64,000 bases of DNA. Source: Branchinecta lynchi (Eukaryota; Arthropoda; Branchiopoda; Anostraca; Branchinectidae). Positions within the stretch are counted from its first letter, which is position 1. Each line of letters begins with the position of its first letter. A program made the translations under genes and the position numbers. The notes below the pieces were generated by a model that was not told the origin of the DNA, did no database searches, and saw only the letters and a program-made list of their open reading frames with translations. The stretch is taken from the NCBI GenBank assembly GCA_023053575.1, contig JAKZAP010000005.1, positions 4,154,001 to 4,218,000 on the forward strand, in the 5' to 3' direction. Positions 31,878-42,861 of the stretch are shown here, one piece after another.

Positions 31878-32057
31878 GCCTTTTCGCGCCTAAATCCCCT
31901 ATACGAGAAGGTTTTCTGCTTTCCAGCAACTTCAGCACCAGTGGAGCGAGTGTTCAGCCACAGTGGACTATTTATGAGACCGCATAGAGCGAGGATGTCC
32001 CAGAAATTATTGGCAGCATTGGTTTATTTAAAATGCAACAGAGAAATTGGCATATGA
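31878..32057 (+). pseudogene. hAT transposase C-terminal dimerisation (hATC) segment
   Basis: The frame reads AFSRLNPLYEKVFCF, then PATSAPVERVFSHSGLFMRP, then HRARMSQKLLAALVYLKCNR and a stop at 32055. 'P-t-ap-ERvFS--G---' with a downstream 'l-a-L--Lk-N' helix is the hallmark of the hAT C-terminal domain. A stop codon (TAG) sits just upstream in the same frame, so the open reading frame is broken before this segment. Larger open frames overlapping it on either strand are in the wrong frame. Confidence 0.88.
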
Positions 32058-32479
32058 TTATATAAATTTTATGTGCGTTTTCATTGACAGAAATATAATC
32101 AGCTTACTTTTCATTAATTTCCCGTAGTTAGGCTAGAAAAGTAATTCCTCACTCAATCTAGTAAAATAGACTTTCTTGGTCTCGGTCTTGGTGTTGATCT
32201 TGGTCTTAAGACCAGAGCTGAATTCTTGGTCTTGGTCTCGATACCAGGGCCAAAATCTTGGTCTTGGTCTTAATTCCGGTGCGAAAATCTTGGTCTTGGC
32301 CTTGGTCTTGACGTTTTGGTCTTGTCGACATCACTGCATTATAGCACAAATCCCTACACATAACTGCAAGTCACGCGGAAGCGTTAAGGCACCTGATGAT
32401 CTACCAGGCTGAAACATCTTCTCAGAGTAAATAGTTTCACCAGAATACTTCCTCCGGGTGGTACCCAAAATCACCACGA

Positions 32480-32900
32480 TCTTTTTGCCCACTCTCACAA
32501 TGCCCACGATTAAAATGCCTACGACCAAAATGCCCACGATTAAAATGTCCACGACTCAAAATGCCCACGACTCAACATGCCACGACCACGAAATACCGGC
32601 GGCTTAAAATGGCGACAGTTAAAGTGGGCAAACAATAGGCTACAGATTTTTTTTTGTAAATAGTAATAAACCAGTGTTATATTTATAATTGAGATTATAC
32701 AAGTTCATAAAACGATTATCGCCATTCTGATACTCGGTCTACTCCTCCCGTCACTCAATCACGCCTAATTACGGACTGAAGACCTCAAATTTATCCAATC
32801 GTGGGCATTTTGAGTCGTGGGCATTTTGAGCCGTGGGCGTTTTGAGTTGTTGGCATTTTGAGTAGTGGGCATTATGACCGTGGGCATTTTGAGTGTTAGC
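32480..32900. repeat. Inverted minisatellite: 'caaaatgcccacgactcaaa' arrays facing each other
   Basis: About eight 16-18 bp units of 'aaaatgcccacga' type at 32495-32590, then ~200 bp of spacer, then about six units in the opposite sense ('cgtgggcattttgagt') at 32805-32895. The two arrays are complementary. A similar 'caaaacgtccccatga' array lies at 57483-57606. Confidence 0.85.
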
Positions 32901-34189
32901 CCTTCCTCCTCTTTATAGTAGAGTTACTCCTTACCTATGGGCATATAACACTCCATCTTCGCAGAACAGTGCCACATCCGTATACTGACTTCGTGTCCAG
33001 CAAGCAGCCGCCATACGCGTCAGTGCTTCGTCATGACGACGCCAGCTCAGCGAAACAGCGCCACATCCCCGACCAAAAGACATCCTAGAAAACAAATATC
33101 CTTAGCCTACTTTTATCTCATTTGCTGCGGGACATGCAAGATGGAATACACGGCAAAAGTCCGTTTCCAAAGCAGTTACTGCTATAGTTACGATTTGCTA
33201 TTAGCCTAAATCCGTGTGATCCGCCTAACTGACTTTGAGCTTTTAGTTACAGGATGCGTGCACAATCCCCAATGATCTGACAGACCGAGCGCCATAGCTG
33301 ATTAGTGCAATTTTTCTTTTTTACAAACCGCACCACAACATGCAAAAGGACTCGGAGTTCGGCCTCCCTGTACAATGGAAGTGCTAAACGCGCCCGGACG
33401 CAAGTGGACTCGGGGTTAAACCCAGGCTCACCTTCCAGATTACCAGACGTCCGGGGCTTCCGCAAAGTCGAGCCAACCTTTCCATTTTTTTTAAGATAAT
33501 GATGACAACTAATTTTGCTATTCTTCAACATTTCCTAGATGTTCCCATCGCATTTCCAATATCTCTTGCATCCCAGCCACAACTCTCAATCACTTTCCCT
33601 TTTCTTCCTACATTTGCATATTTGTTCTGTCTCTCGACCATAGAGGCACCCAGACATCCGGACCAGACGGTTTTGGGCTGGCTTCACCTTCCAGATCCGT
33701 CTCGACGAAAACGGCTGTCTGGAATCCGGAACAAAACTCTGGAAGGTGAGGCCTCGCTTTTATATACCTCCGAACTGTAAGCTCCAGTATGGGTGCTAAT
33801 GTCCGACCTCGTCTTCCTTTCTCCTTTCAAAATTTAGTATTGCAAGCAAGCAAACGCCCGCCCGCCACAAGCAGGGTTCCAAAGCAGATTCGATTCAACC
33901 ACAAAATGGCTGGTTCTGATCTCTAATCTTGAACTCCCTCAATTAAGAGAAACCAAATGAATGAGATCCAGCTTGTCGATTGCCTGCATGGCTGCAACTG
34001 CAACGGAACATCCACTGATACTTCCTAACACTTTCGACTATTCTCTCACCACACAGAATCAACTCGAAGAAACCCAACTGAAACAATGAATACAGCGACC
34101 TTGGCCAACCACGCATACCATACACCCTTCCGGTCGAGGCTGTGCTATAAAGAATCCACATATGATTGTTATTTTCTCCCCTCTCTCCT
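32901..34189. other. Unassigned spacer
   Basis: Short frames (33247-33531 minus, 33305-33499 plus, 33499-33780 plus, 33943-34161 minus) have no recognised domains. A weak internal repeat of 'caccttccag' occurs near 33430, 33686 and 33740. Nothing else seen. Confidence 0.4.
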
Positions 34190-34500
34190 TTTACAAGCCA
34201 AGGGTCGTTGATGCTATATCAGCGTTCAGAAGGAAAAGATTGATAAACGTCAACAAGAGCCAAGCCATGAGCGATTGGACTAGAACGCTAGTTGGGATAT
34301 AACCACTGAATTTCTCTTGATGACTATCTCTCCCAGCCGATGCAGAATCTCAGGTACCTGCGAAAGAAAGGACGAAACGGTGTCAAAGCTGCGCTGACTC
34401 AGCATTCGAGTCGTTGTGTTTGAGTCGTTACGGACACGTTTACTCCTTCTTCCTGAGAATCAGTGGCGTGTTTTGGACTTAGTCATATATAGTATTATAG
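34190..34500 (+). pseudogene. LINE ORF2 fragment (same family as 41047-41540)
   Basis: Plus-strand sequence encodes FESLRTRLLLLPENQWRVL near 34430-34490. Upstream it matches the reverse complement of 41320-41520 ('ttgatgactatctctcccag', 'cagccgatgcagaatctc'). Frames are broken by stops and shifts. Ends about 20 codons after the LLLLPEN motif, so the zinc-knuckle part present at 41.1 kb is missing. Confidence 0.65.
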
Positions 34501-34897
34501 TTTAGTCTCTTTAAAGCACACCTCGCACTCAGGGACGGTTCGAAGGGCTCGGGCATGGGGGGGGGGGTGAGGACTTCAAAAACATACGAATGGCTAAAAG
34601 CACAGCACCGGCAGGCTCAAAAAATTATTAACGTTATAAGTTCTAAAACGCTACGAAAAATGCCATTGTAGTAATAAAATAGTATAAAAATAAGTAACAG
34701 GAATTAGACGATGCCGTTCATATCAAATTTCGCTGGAGAGAAGACAAGCCTCGGTAGCAGCTTCTGACATTTCCATTCAAGAAAAACTAAAGTGAGCGCC
34801 GCAGTCAAAAGTTTTTCAAGCTGAGCAAAATTCAACTACTCCATTACAACGTCTACCTTTTAATGTAGCTTAGACCCCAAATGTCAAGCTAAAGCCG

Positions 34898-35060
34898 CAC
34901 ACAAATAAGTAAGTAAGTAAGTAATAAGTAAGTAATTTATTTATAACCCGCTGTTTTCAGAAAGCGGAGTAAATGAAGAAAGTAAATAAAACACATAAAC
35001 ATACACAAAATGATCCACACTTGAACAAAAATAGAAATAGGGTAGGACTATGGAAGAGCC
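34898..35060 (-). repeat. LINE 3' end, minus orientation, tail (TTAC)n
   Basis: (gtaa)n at 34902-34948 with one slip, then 'tttatttataacccgctg' and 'agcggagtaaatgaagaaag'. Diverged copy of 14470-14600. Upstream at 34554-34568 there is a G run preceded by 'cagggacggttcg', possibly an isolated hAT-type MITE end. Confidence 0.55.
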
Positions 35061-35579
35061 GGAGGCAACATTTGTAAAAATCGGCCTTTATTCGGCAATA
35101 TTCGACTACTTCCCACACAAACTCTTTCTTTTAACGTGGCTAAGATCCCAAGCAGCAACTTTTACCGTATGTACCCGAGACAAATTTAAACTCAGCACCG
35201 CAGGCGATTTTTTTGTAATCCGACCTTTTTCTAGCATTTCTAGCTTTTTTTAATCTTAGGCCTAAAACCTCACCATTCAACCACGGGCCACTTCAACCAG
35301 ATAGCGAGTAGGCTACTATGAAAGACAGCGCAGGTAAAGTTTTGCGAAACATGCAAAAGACTGCCTACGATACCACATATCTGTCCCTACCCCGATAACT
35401 CGCAAACGGAATGGGATATTTTCCCGGAAGGTGGTACATGCTTCCACTTTGAATTTAGACTAAAAAAAAAAAAATAGTGCAATCATCAGGCCCGTCATAC
35501 AGTGCTTACTGTTTCTTTCTAAGATGAGGAGATTTTTGCACAAAACCAGATAGGATAGTGTTGAAACGTCACGCCACAG
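35061..35579. other. Unassigned spacer
   Basis: No gene or clear repeat. The 67-codon frame at 35050-35253 has no recognised domain. Confidence 0.4.
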
Positions 35580-36390
35580 GCAAAATTTTCCGAAAATCAG
35601 CCTGTTTTCAGCGCCACAGAGTGAAAATCACGAGTTGGCAATGGCATTTATGTCACTCTGACAAGTTCGAAACATACGACTGTCATCCTAACAAGCTCAA
35701 AACACACGATATCTCGTAACGTAATGACTATCTCTATACAACCATACTACCAGAAATAGGTCATTTGCTGTCGAAATCACCTAACTGCCCCATATGGCAA
35801 GCTCAAAACTTACCACTGTCTCTAATATACGACTAGGAAATCTCTTCGTAAAATACGACAAGAAACGGGTCATTTTCAGGGAAAATTCACGGTTCATGTC
35901 ATTCTGGCAAGTTTCATACGACTGTCATTTTGACAGACTGAGAACAGAAAACTGTGAATCTGACAAGCTTAAAACATACTACCAACTCTATGGAACAATA
36001 CGACAAGAAACTGGTCATTTGAAGGCGAAGTTCACGATTAGCTAACTGTTCTGTCTGCCTTTATCTGACAAGGTCAAAACTTACGACTGCCTCTATTTTA
36101 CGACTAGAAAATCCCTTCGTAAAGTACGACAAGAAACCGGTCTTTTCAGGCGAAATTCGCGGTTGATGTCATTCTGGCAAGCTCAAACATACGACTGTCA
36201 TTCTGGAAAACTCAGAACATACACCCGTGGATCTGGAAACATAAGAATAGAAATTTCTTCGTAGCCATACGACTAAAAAATGGGATTTGTGGGTGAAACT
36301 CACGTTGGGTAACTGCCCGCATGTCATTCTGAAAAGCTCAAAACATACAACTGTCATACAGACAAGCTCAAAACATACGACTGAGAGTAG
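35580..36390. repeat. Degenerate satellite-like tandem array
   Basis: 'cgacaagaaac-ggtc' recurs at about 35858, 36001 and 36127. 'tacgactag-aaatc-cttcgt' recurs at about 35828 and 36098, then more diverged near 36268. 'aagctcaaaacatacgactg' recurs several times. Sub-units are 125-145 bp, and the best match is over a ~270-bp period. Borders are vague. No coding capacity. Confidence 0.7.
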
Positions 36391-36704
36391 ATTCTCTGGA
36401 GCATGGGGGGTGAGTTTTGGTGTCGTAACCCTTTTCCCAGGCCCATTGACTTCTAGCAAGAACACGGCACAATTCAGATAACCGGTTTTACGTGTCAACA
36501 AGTATGATATCCCAACACTCGTCGAGAGCATACTCTGCATGGAAAATAGCGAAATAGAAAAAAATAGCAAAAATAGTGTGAAAGTCAGTGCTAACATTAG
36601 TGGGTTAGAATTTAACATATGAAATTCGGGTCTCCGGGCTTAAGAATTAATGGATGTAATTACGGAAGTACGTTGCATTGGCATTGCAGGTACGACGAGT
36701 CCTT

Positions 36705-37703
36705 TCAGTGTTTTTGGGATCCCCAAAAATTAGTGGAGGGATACCTATGACTTCGTAAAAGTTGTCCGTCTGACAGCACAATAGCTCTCAAAAAGGTAGG
36801 GAAATTTCCTTTAAACTTAGTACGAGGATCCATTGGGTCAAAATCTAAAATACAAGCCAAGTTCGTAGATGAGCCCTCTAGCGCCATATTTAGGGGTGGG
36901 GGAGGGGATTTCAATTTAAGGGACGAAAAAAGGTTAGAAAAACCAACGAGATAGTCGATGTAGGGGTAAGAAGACATGCTGAATCCATATCTGAAAATTA
37001 TTATCTTGCAGTTCGTCCGGAACACGGCCAAAACCGGAAAAAAAAATTTCAAGTGAAAGTTTTATTTAAAGTTGATTAAATGCTCGATTTAGGGGTAAGA
37101 AAACATGCTGAATCCGTATATGACAATCGTTTTCTACCCAGACAAGTAGTTCACCCCGAATCCGACCAAAACCGGAAAATTTGTTAAAATTAAAAGTTTT
37201 ATTTGAAGTTGATTAAATGTTCGATTAAGGGGTAAGAAGACACGCTGATCCATATATGACAATAACTTTCTTACCGGACTTATAGTTCGCCCAGAATCCG
37301 GCCGAAACCTGAAAACTTGTTCAAAGTTAAAGTTTATGTGAAGGTTCGTATAGGTTCATAAATCTGTGTTATGGTTCAACATAAGCTAAGGAGATATGCT
37401 GAATTTGTTTTGAGCTTTATTTGTTTGCCAGACAATTAGTTCAACCGGAAACCGGCTTTTTGGCAGAAGTAAGGCAGGAAGTTTCGATCAATTTCGTCAA
37501 AGTAGATATGACGTACACACGTGCTGAATCCATCCATGAACTTGGTTTTCTCAGATGATTAGCCATTGGCATAAATCTGTTTCTAAATTTCAATTGTAAA
37601 AATATTCAAGGTGTCTGGCGAAGATCGGATATCTACAAGACGCACTTGTCTGGATCAAATATTACATTTTTGGGATCCCATCGAAACCTTTAGTCTTGTT
37701 CCT
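36705..37703 (-). repeat. Dispersed repeat family A, copy A4
   Basis: Minus orientation: the palindromic 'tttttgggatcccc' end is at about 36709 and the 'atcccatcgaaacctttagt' end at about 37700. Between are the tail block (36730-36930, including gtccgtctga and 'tagcgccatatttaggggtg') and three to four ~136-bp units with 'ggtaagaagacatgctgaat'. The 315 bp before it (36391-36704) hold nothing recognised. Confidence 0.8.
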
Positions 37704-37972
37704 TCTGTGTTCTGTGGGCCAAGGGCCGTGAACTGTTATCTATAGTTGAACCCATGGGCCTTCCAAGACCACGATCTATCAAGATCTGGGCGTCTTAAGA
37801 GTTACGCACACATGTTCCAATTGTCTGTTAGTGTTCTATGTGAAAACCTTGTCGTCACTGCATTTTAATGGCCCGTCGTACCTACGTTACTGATTCACTC
37901 AACGTCCCTAATCATTCCATCAATTATCATTGAAAAGATTCCGAACTTCCGATGCCAAACGGCAATTCTTTG

Positions 37973-38533
37973 CACTGTCAGAAATTTCATAACAGATAAC
38001 ACAAAGATGCGCGGTTTCAAAAGACAACACTTGGGATGTAATCTGTTTTGATTTTGAAATCATTATGCATTAGACAGGCCCGTGCATAACAAACATTGCC
38101 ACGACCCAACAAACGCCGATAAAGTATCATCTGGCTTTTTCGTTTGTAGTCATGATATCGGAAAAGTCAGCCGAAGCTTTTACTGCGGTTTTTCGGCTCT
38201 TCCCGGCAATGCCTGTTATGCATACAATTTAATGCATAACGTTTTCAAAATCACAACAATCTACATCCAGGTGGTGTCTGTTGAAACCGCGCATCCTTGT
38301 GTTATCTTTCATGACACTTCTGACAGTGTGATGATTACGCCGATAAAGTATCATCTGGCTTTTTCGTTTGTAGATGCTTTTACTGCGGTTTTTCGGCTCT
38401 TCCCGTCAATGCTTGTTATGCATACAATTTAATGCATAACGTTTTCAAAATCACAACAATCTACATCCAGGTGATGTCTGTTGAAACCGCGCATCCTTGT
38501 GTTATCTTTCATGACACTTTTGACAGTGAGATG
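37973..38533. mobile_element. Mariner-like MITE family E, copy E2, with internal tandem duplication
   Basis: Starts CACTGTCAGAAATTTCATAA. The complementary end 'acacttctgacagtg' occurs at 38314-38328 and, after a ~190-bp direct duplication of the right half, again at 38505-38527. The duplicate lacks ~25 bp ('catgatatcggaaaagtcag'). Flanks are TG rather than TA. The duplicated half explains two near-identical open frames here; neither is a gene. Confidence 0.7.
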
Positions 38534-38800
38534 ATTACATTTGTCGTACCAAGGTGGGCAAGGCTCCCAAATTATCGTTTCCGAAGGGTCATTCGTCCAA
38601 AATATCGTTTTTTCAAGTTTTCTGTGTTTCTTATCAAAGCCAAGGGGTTCGAGTGACGCTAAAACAGCCAAAATGGAATCATAATTTTAAAGGAGTTTCA
38701 AGGGAGTCAAGCATGGAACAAACTTTATTTTAGATTTCTGATTCGTTCGTACATTCCACTACTTACAGTTATTCCATAAGCTGGTTATAAATAATGTAAC

Positions 38801-38986
38801 TAAAGGTACGTTTTTTTTAATGTATTTTCGTTGTAGTTTCACTGTATTTTGACATCCTTTTGTTTCAGTAATGAAAGTACAGTATGAGTACCGTTTTATG
38901 TGTCTATTCCACATACTGTACTTTTAAAACTAAAACAAAAGTATGTCAAACTACACCGAAACTAAATCCAAAAAACCGCACCTTAA
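38801..38986. mobile_element. PIF/Harbinger-like MITE, nearly full-length inverted repeat
   Basis: Element 38804-38983 (180 bp): AGGTACGTTTTTTTT at one end, AAAAAACCGCACCT at the other, flanked by TAA on both sides (38801-38803, 38984-38986). Arms of ~80 bp pair almost throughout ('gtacagtatg' meets 'catactgtac'), so the transcript could fold as one hairpin. Related in end sequence to family F. Confidence 0.78.
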
Positions 38987-39472
38987 ATTATGATTAAGAC
39001 CGGCGACAATTTCTGATTGTTCGAACGCGATGATTACCAAACCTCCCAGTACCGAAAATCCTTTTCATGGGTAGTTCCCCTAGCCCGAATCCGTCAAGCA
39101 GGTTTGTCGTGATCTTGAATAAAAGGACAGCCAGAATGCTTTCTCAATGCCAAGGTTATAATGTGCCAAGAGGAAGGAAGCGAAATAAGAGTATTAACAT
39201 CGTAAAAAGAAACACCTGTCATGACTACGCATATTTAATGGAATGGAAGAGCAGACGATTACGGAATGAGCCATATTTGGAAGACGTCCAGTTACACCAT
39301 GCAGTGGGAGGACCGGTGATTACGGTGACACAGTCAAGAAGCTTGGAGACCACAGAAGAAACTACCGTGTTAGCCAAATTTCAATAGAGAAGAAAGGAAG
39401 TCTGCAGAAAAAGGAAAAAAATGAGTAGTAGGCAAGATCCACGTTTACTTACAGTGTGAACACCAGTGTATG
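38987..39472. other. Unassigned spacer with a 106-codon open frame
   Basis: A plus-strand frame at 39067-39387 is basic (RGRKRNKSINIVKR) but has no recognised domain. There is no splice or homology support, so I do not call it a gene. Confidence 0.35.
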
Positions 39473-39824
39473 AATGTCTACAGATGCGTTACTAGCCAAA
39501 ATGTTTGGGGGGGGGGGAGGGCAAGAAATTTACCGACTGGCTGGTAATTTTTTCCGACTGTTTTTGCCGAAAAAACGACTGTTTTCAAGAAAAAAAACGA
39601 CAGTTTCGAACAAATCGACTGATTTTCAGAAAAAACGACTGTTTGGCGAAAAACGACTGATTTTCAGAAAAATCGACAGTTTTCATGAAAAAATCAACTG
39701 TTTTGACGAAAAGTTGCGGCTCCCCACGTCGACTCGGTTATTTTTTACCGACTGGCCGACAACATTGGGGGGAAGGGGGGGGCGTTACCCCCCCCCCCCC
39801 GGTCGTGACGCCCCTGAATGTCTA
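39473..39824. mobile_element. hAT-type MITE with poly(C)/poly(G) tracts, copy B5 (reverse)
   Basis: Element 39481-39816 (336 bp) starts CAGATGCGTTAC and ends GTCGTGACGCCCCTG. Perfect 8-bp duplication aatgtcta at 39473-39480 and 39817-39824. G run near the left end, G and C runs near the right. Interior of alternating 'cgactg' and 'ttttcagaaaaa' motifs. Confidence 0.92.
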
Positions 39825-41046
39825 ACCAATTCCGACTATGAAACTGTAAAGGCATCAAGAAAAGCATCTCATTTTAATCTTGATCGTTAGTCGCGCTAAA
39901 TAATCCGGTAACATACTCAGCAAATATCATCTGTGTAAATAGCTACTCAGAAACCGCTGATATACCCACTGATATACCCACTGAAACAACTGATATATCC
40001 CAGCTACGAAAAAGGCAGTGTCGGACATCGGGGATCGATGGGTTTGATCGGTTACTAATACAAAGCCATGGACAAAGCAAAACCGCCAAGAGATGACATG
40101 TCGAGGAATAAGCCTGCTTTTCCCCCCAACAAGCAGCCTTCGTGCACTGAAGCCAAATATCGGCAACAAGGGACTGAAGAGTGGAGGTGAATACTTTCAG
40201 CGAAAGTATGCCTCACTGTCGTGAATTATTCCCCTTCCCTCTCCTTAGCTACGGTATATCCGGTGAAATGATTTTAGTTTGCCGGACACTAGTTTAGTTT
40301 AGTTGCTGTTTACCGGCTCGACTAGCGACAGTATGTTTACTTTTCCTTGTTTTTCGTTTGTGGTGCAAGATAATAAAAGTGACCTTTTTGTATGAATTTA
40401 TGTCGAAGAGAAAAGGCACGACAATCACACATTTGGTTCATGGCGTGGCAGTCCTAATAACGCTGGCTGTTCTTGACTACGTTTGCTCAGTATACGGAAT
40501 GCCAGCGTAAACGGGCAGTTACGTCTTAAACGTAACGTCTACACTGCCTACGATGAACTGATCTATATTTGCACAAACAGCCCGAGAGCCATGGCAGTAT
40601 AATACAAAGAAACAACAGAACAATACAGGAGGGCTATCCCGTCTCAGACAGGATTTCAAATTCAGACTAATCTATCTTGCTTAAAAAGGAACCAACAAAT
40701 ACGACAAACATACTAGATTGAAGCTAATTGAATGGTTTACATATTGGATAAATAAATATTGCTTCAATATTTCTAGTTAAACATATTGTTCTTTTCAAAC
40801 AAGATCCCGTCATTCTAACCTTACCTCGATTGACCACAAATTGATGCAAAAGGTAGAGTTAGCAAAGTCAATAGCCAGAAAATCCCCCTTGAAAGCAGCT
40901 TGAAAACAAAGAATAGGCACAGACTTTGAATATTTTGGACACATGGCTGTTGAAAAAAGTCATATTTGCCTCTTGACTGTCACATTTTCGCAGCTAAAGT
41001 CGAGGTAGTGTAAAAACGAGGTCAAGTACCCCTCCTGTACATTAAT
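39825..41046. other. Unassigned spacer
   Basis: Contains a short tandem duplication 'tgatatacccac' at 39958-39982. No gene, RNA or transposon end recognised in the rest. Confidence 0.4.
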
Positions 41047-41540
41047 CTAAACAAATACATTATCTTTTCGCCAAATTCCAACTAAAGAAGCCTTTCCCAA
41101 TGCTTCATCATTCATTACTTTAACCATCCACTCCATATCAAACACTTCTTCTCTCAACCCATCCAATTCATTACATTCAGAAATCAGGTGCACCAAATTC
41201 TCATTCATATCGCCACACATGGGACAGTAGTAAGGACCAATCCGATTAACCCCCTTCCCACATACCTCCTCATATCCCCTAGCAATAAATAATACTCTAT
41301 GTGACTCCAAAACACGCCAGTGATTCTCAGGAAGAAGGAGTAAACGTGTCCGTAACAACTCAAACTTAATGACTTAAATCCTGAGTCAGCCTGGAGTCAG
41401 CGCACCTGTGACACCATTTCTTCTTTATTCCGCAGTTACCCGGAGATTCTGCATCGGCAGGGAGGGATAGTCATCAAGAGTATTAGCCCTCATACTTATC
41501 ACACACGCTAACTCCTCCAACCCTCCTTTAAATCTCATTC
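41047..41540 (-). pseudogene. LINE ORF2 fragment with C-terminal zinc-knuckle
   Basis: Minus-strand segments GGLEELACVISMRANTLDDY (about 41530-41450), then, after stops, FELLRTRLLLLPENHWRVLE and YYCPMCGDMNENLVHLISEC before a stop at 41047. The C-X2-C-X8-H-X4-C pattern is the C-terminal zinc-knuckle typical of several non-LTR retrotransposon ORF2 proteins, lying after the reverse transcriptase. In-frame stops between segments show it is dead. A sister fragment is at 34190-34500. Confidence 0.75.
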
Positions 41541-42861
41541 TTTACTTCCCCTTCTTAGACGTATTCTTCTCACCCAGAGCAACTGCAGAGCTGGCAAGGT
41601 CTAAATCGGTTTTTATGCAGAAGCTACAATGCCCAGGAAGATGGTGAACACCTTTAGCACAAGCTCCCCTGAGCGAAGCTGCAGTCATCACAGCCGAAAC
41701 GATCAGATCATTATGTGGCAGGCTTGTGCATATTTGGTAACGTTTTACGACCCGCTTATCAATTGCCGCCTCTTTAGAAAATGACTGTTCTAAACCTTCT
41801 GATGATTTTACCCTTATCATTTTCGCAAGCCCTACTTGAGAGATCAGGAAAGCAGTAGCGGAATAGCCTAAAGTATTTCCTTCTTATTTAATCAACTAGG
41901 AAACGAGGTGCTGATACCTTTTGCCACCTTGTACCTCTGGTCATTAACAAACGTGATAAGAATCTCAGAGATCTAGCCGATTGTGCCGGGGAGCGGCCTG
42001 TTGCCATTCATTGAGACACAGTACGTCCGGATTGAGGCGTCTTTACACTGCCTCATCCGATTCCTTTTTCCACAAGTTTCTTCCTATTATAGCACCAACG
42101 GAAGACCTGACAACGGAACTCGTCAAGGAAATGCGGAAGCTACAGGAAGCAGGAACACGCTAAGCCCTTCTACTATGAAAGCTTCTATGAAGCCACGCAC
42201 CTTCGCGGAAACACAGCCAAGATCAGCCGTAGCTGAATTACTCCCTTCTTTCTCATGCAAATGTAAATCAGCCGTCGACCTTGGACTGGGCGTTAATCTG
42301 ACCTTCGGAGCCAACAATACGCACGCCAAAAAGTGAATTTTGAAGAAAGAAGCAGTTGTCCCATGAAAGCCAAGATTGCTTTCATGCTCCGATTCTCTGA
42401 TCGGTAAATATTTGGCGAGATCGCAAAACTAGTCACGGCCACTGGCGGTCCTTGAAAAAAATGACGGAAGAAGAAGAATCAGACGTGTTCAGGTAATACC
42501 GACTCTAATTTACGAAAAAATAAACATCCGACGACCGTCAAAGAAATATGGGGAGTGAATGGCAGTTTCCGACGGATCAAAAGCCCGTGGAACTTTCTTT
42601 GCTCGCCGCAACGAATTCTGGAGAGGATTCGATACAGGTGGCGAGAAAGAAATAAAAATACAGAACAACCTCCGTTGACCAAATTCTTCGACCGAAGTGA
42701 TTTAGGATTCAGTGTTAACACGTGTTCTAATCGTTGGAGACAACGGAGGATATTGCCACGGAAAAGAAGGAGAAAAAAGAGGAACGCGTTGACACGTGCC
42801 AGGAAAAGACAGTAAAGGATGAAGGATAACTCTCCGGTAAGAGATAGGAAACCATCCGATA
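41541..42861. other. Unassigned spacer
   Basis: A 92-codon minus frame at 41542-41820 directly upstream of the LINE fragment may be more LINE sequence, but I recognise no motif. A plus frame at 42555-42815 is Arg/Lys-rich without a known domain. No gene called. Confidence 0.35.

Larger units (their letters stand above)
30309..32344 (+). mobile_element. hAT transposon, 2.0 kb, intact ends, decayed transposase
   Basis: Element 30317-32336 (2,020 bp). Perfect 8-bp target duplication cattatag at 30309-30316 and 32337-32344. Ends CAGAGATGTAGTC and GTCGACATCACTG are imperfect inverted repeats. Both subterminal regions hold arrays of 'cttggtcttggtcttaagac', partly palindromic (cttaag core): 30340-30500 on the left, 32170-32320 on the right. 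These are candidate transposase-binding sites. Inside are a BED zinc-finger exon near the left and a hAT C-terminal dimerisation segment near the right. The sequence between cannot hold a full ~600-residue transposase, so the element is internally deleted or decayed, but its borders are unusually clear. Confidence 0.92.

Noticed and set aside
31406..31987. 193-codon open frame inside the hAT element
   Set aside because: The hATC motif PATSAPVERVFS is in a different frame over the same bases, so this frame is a shadow of a decayed transposase.
32495..32590. Short regular repeats resembling a CRISPR array
   Set aside because: Units are directly adjacent without unique spacers, in an animal-type genome. 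It is a minisatellite with an inverted partner.
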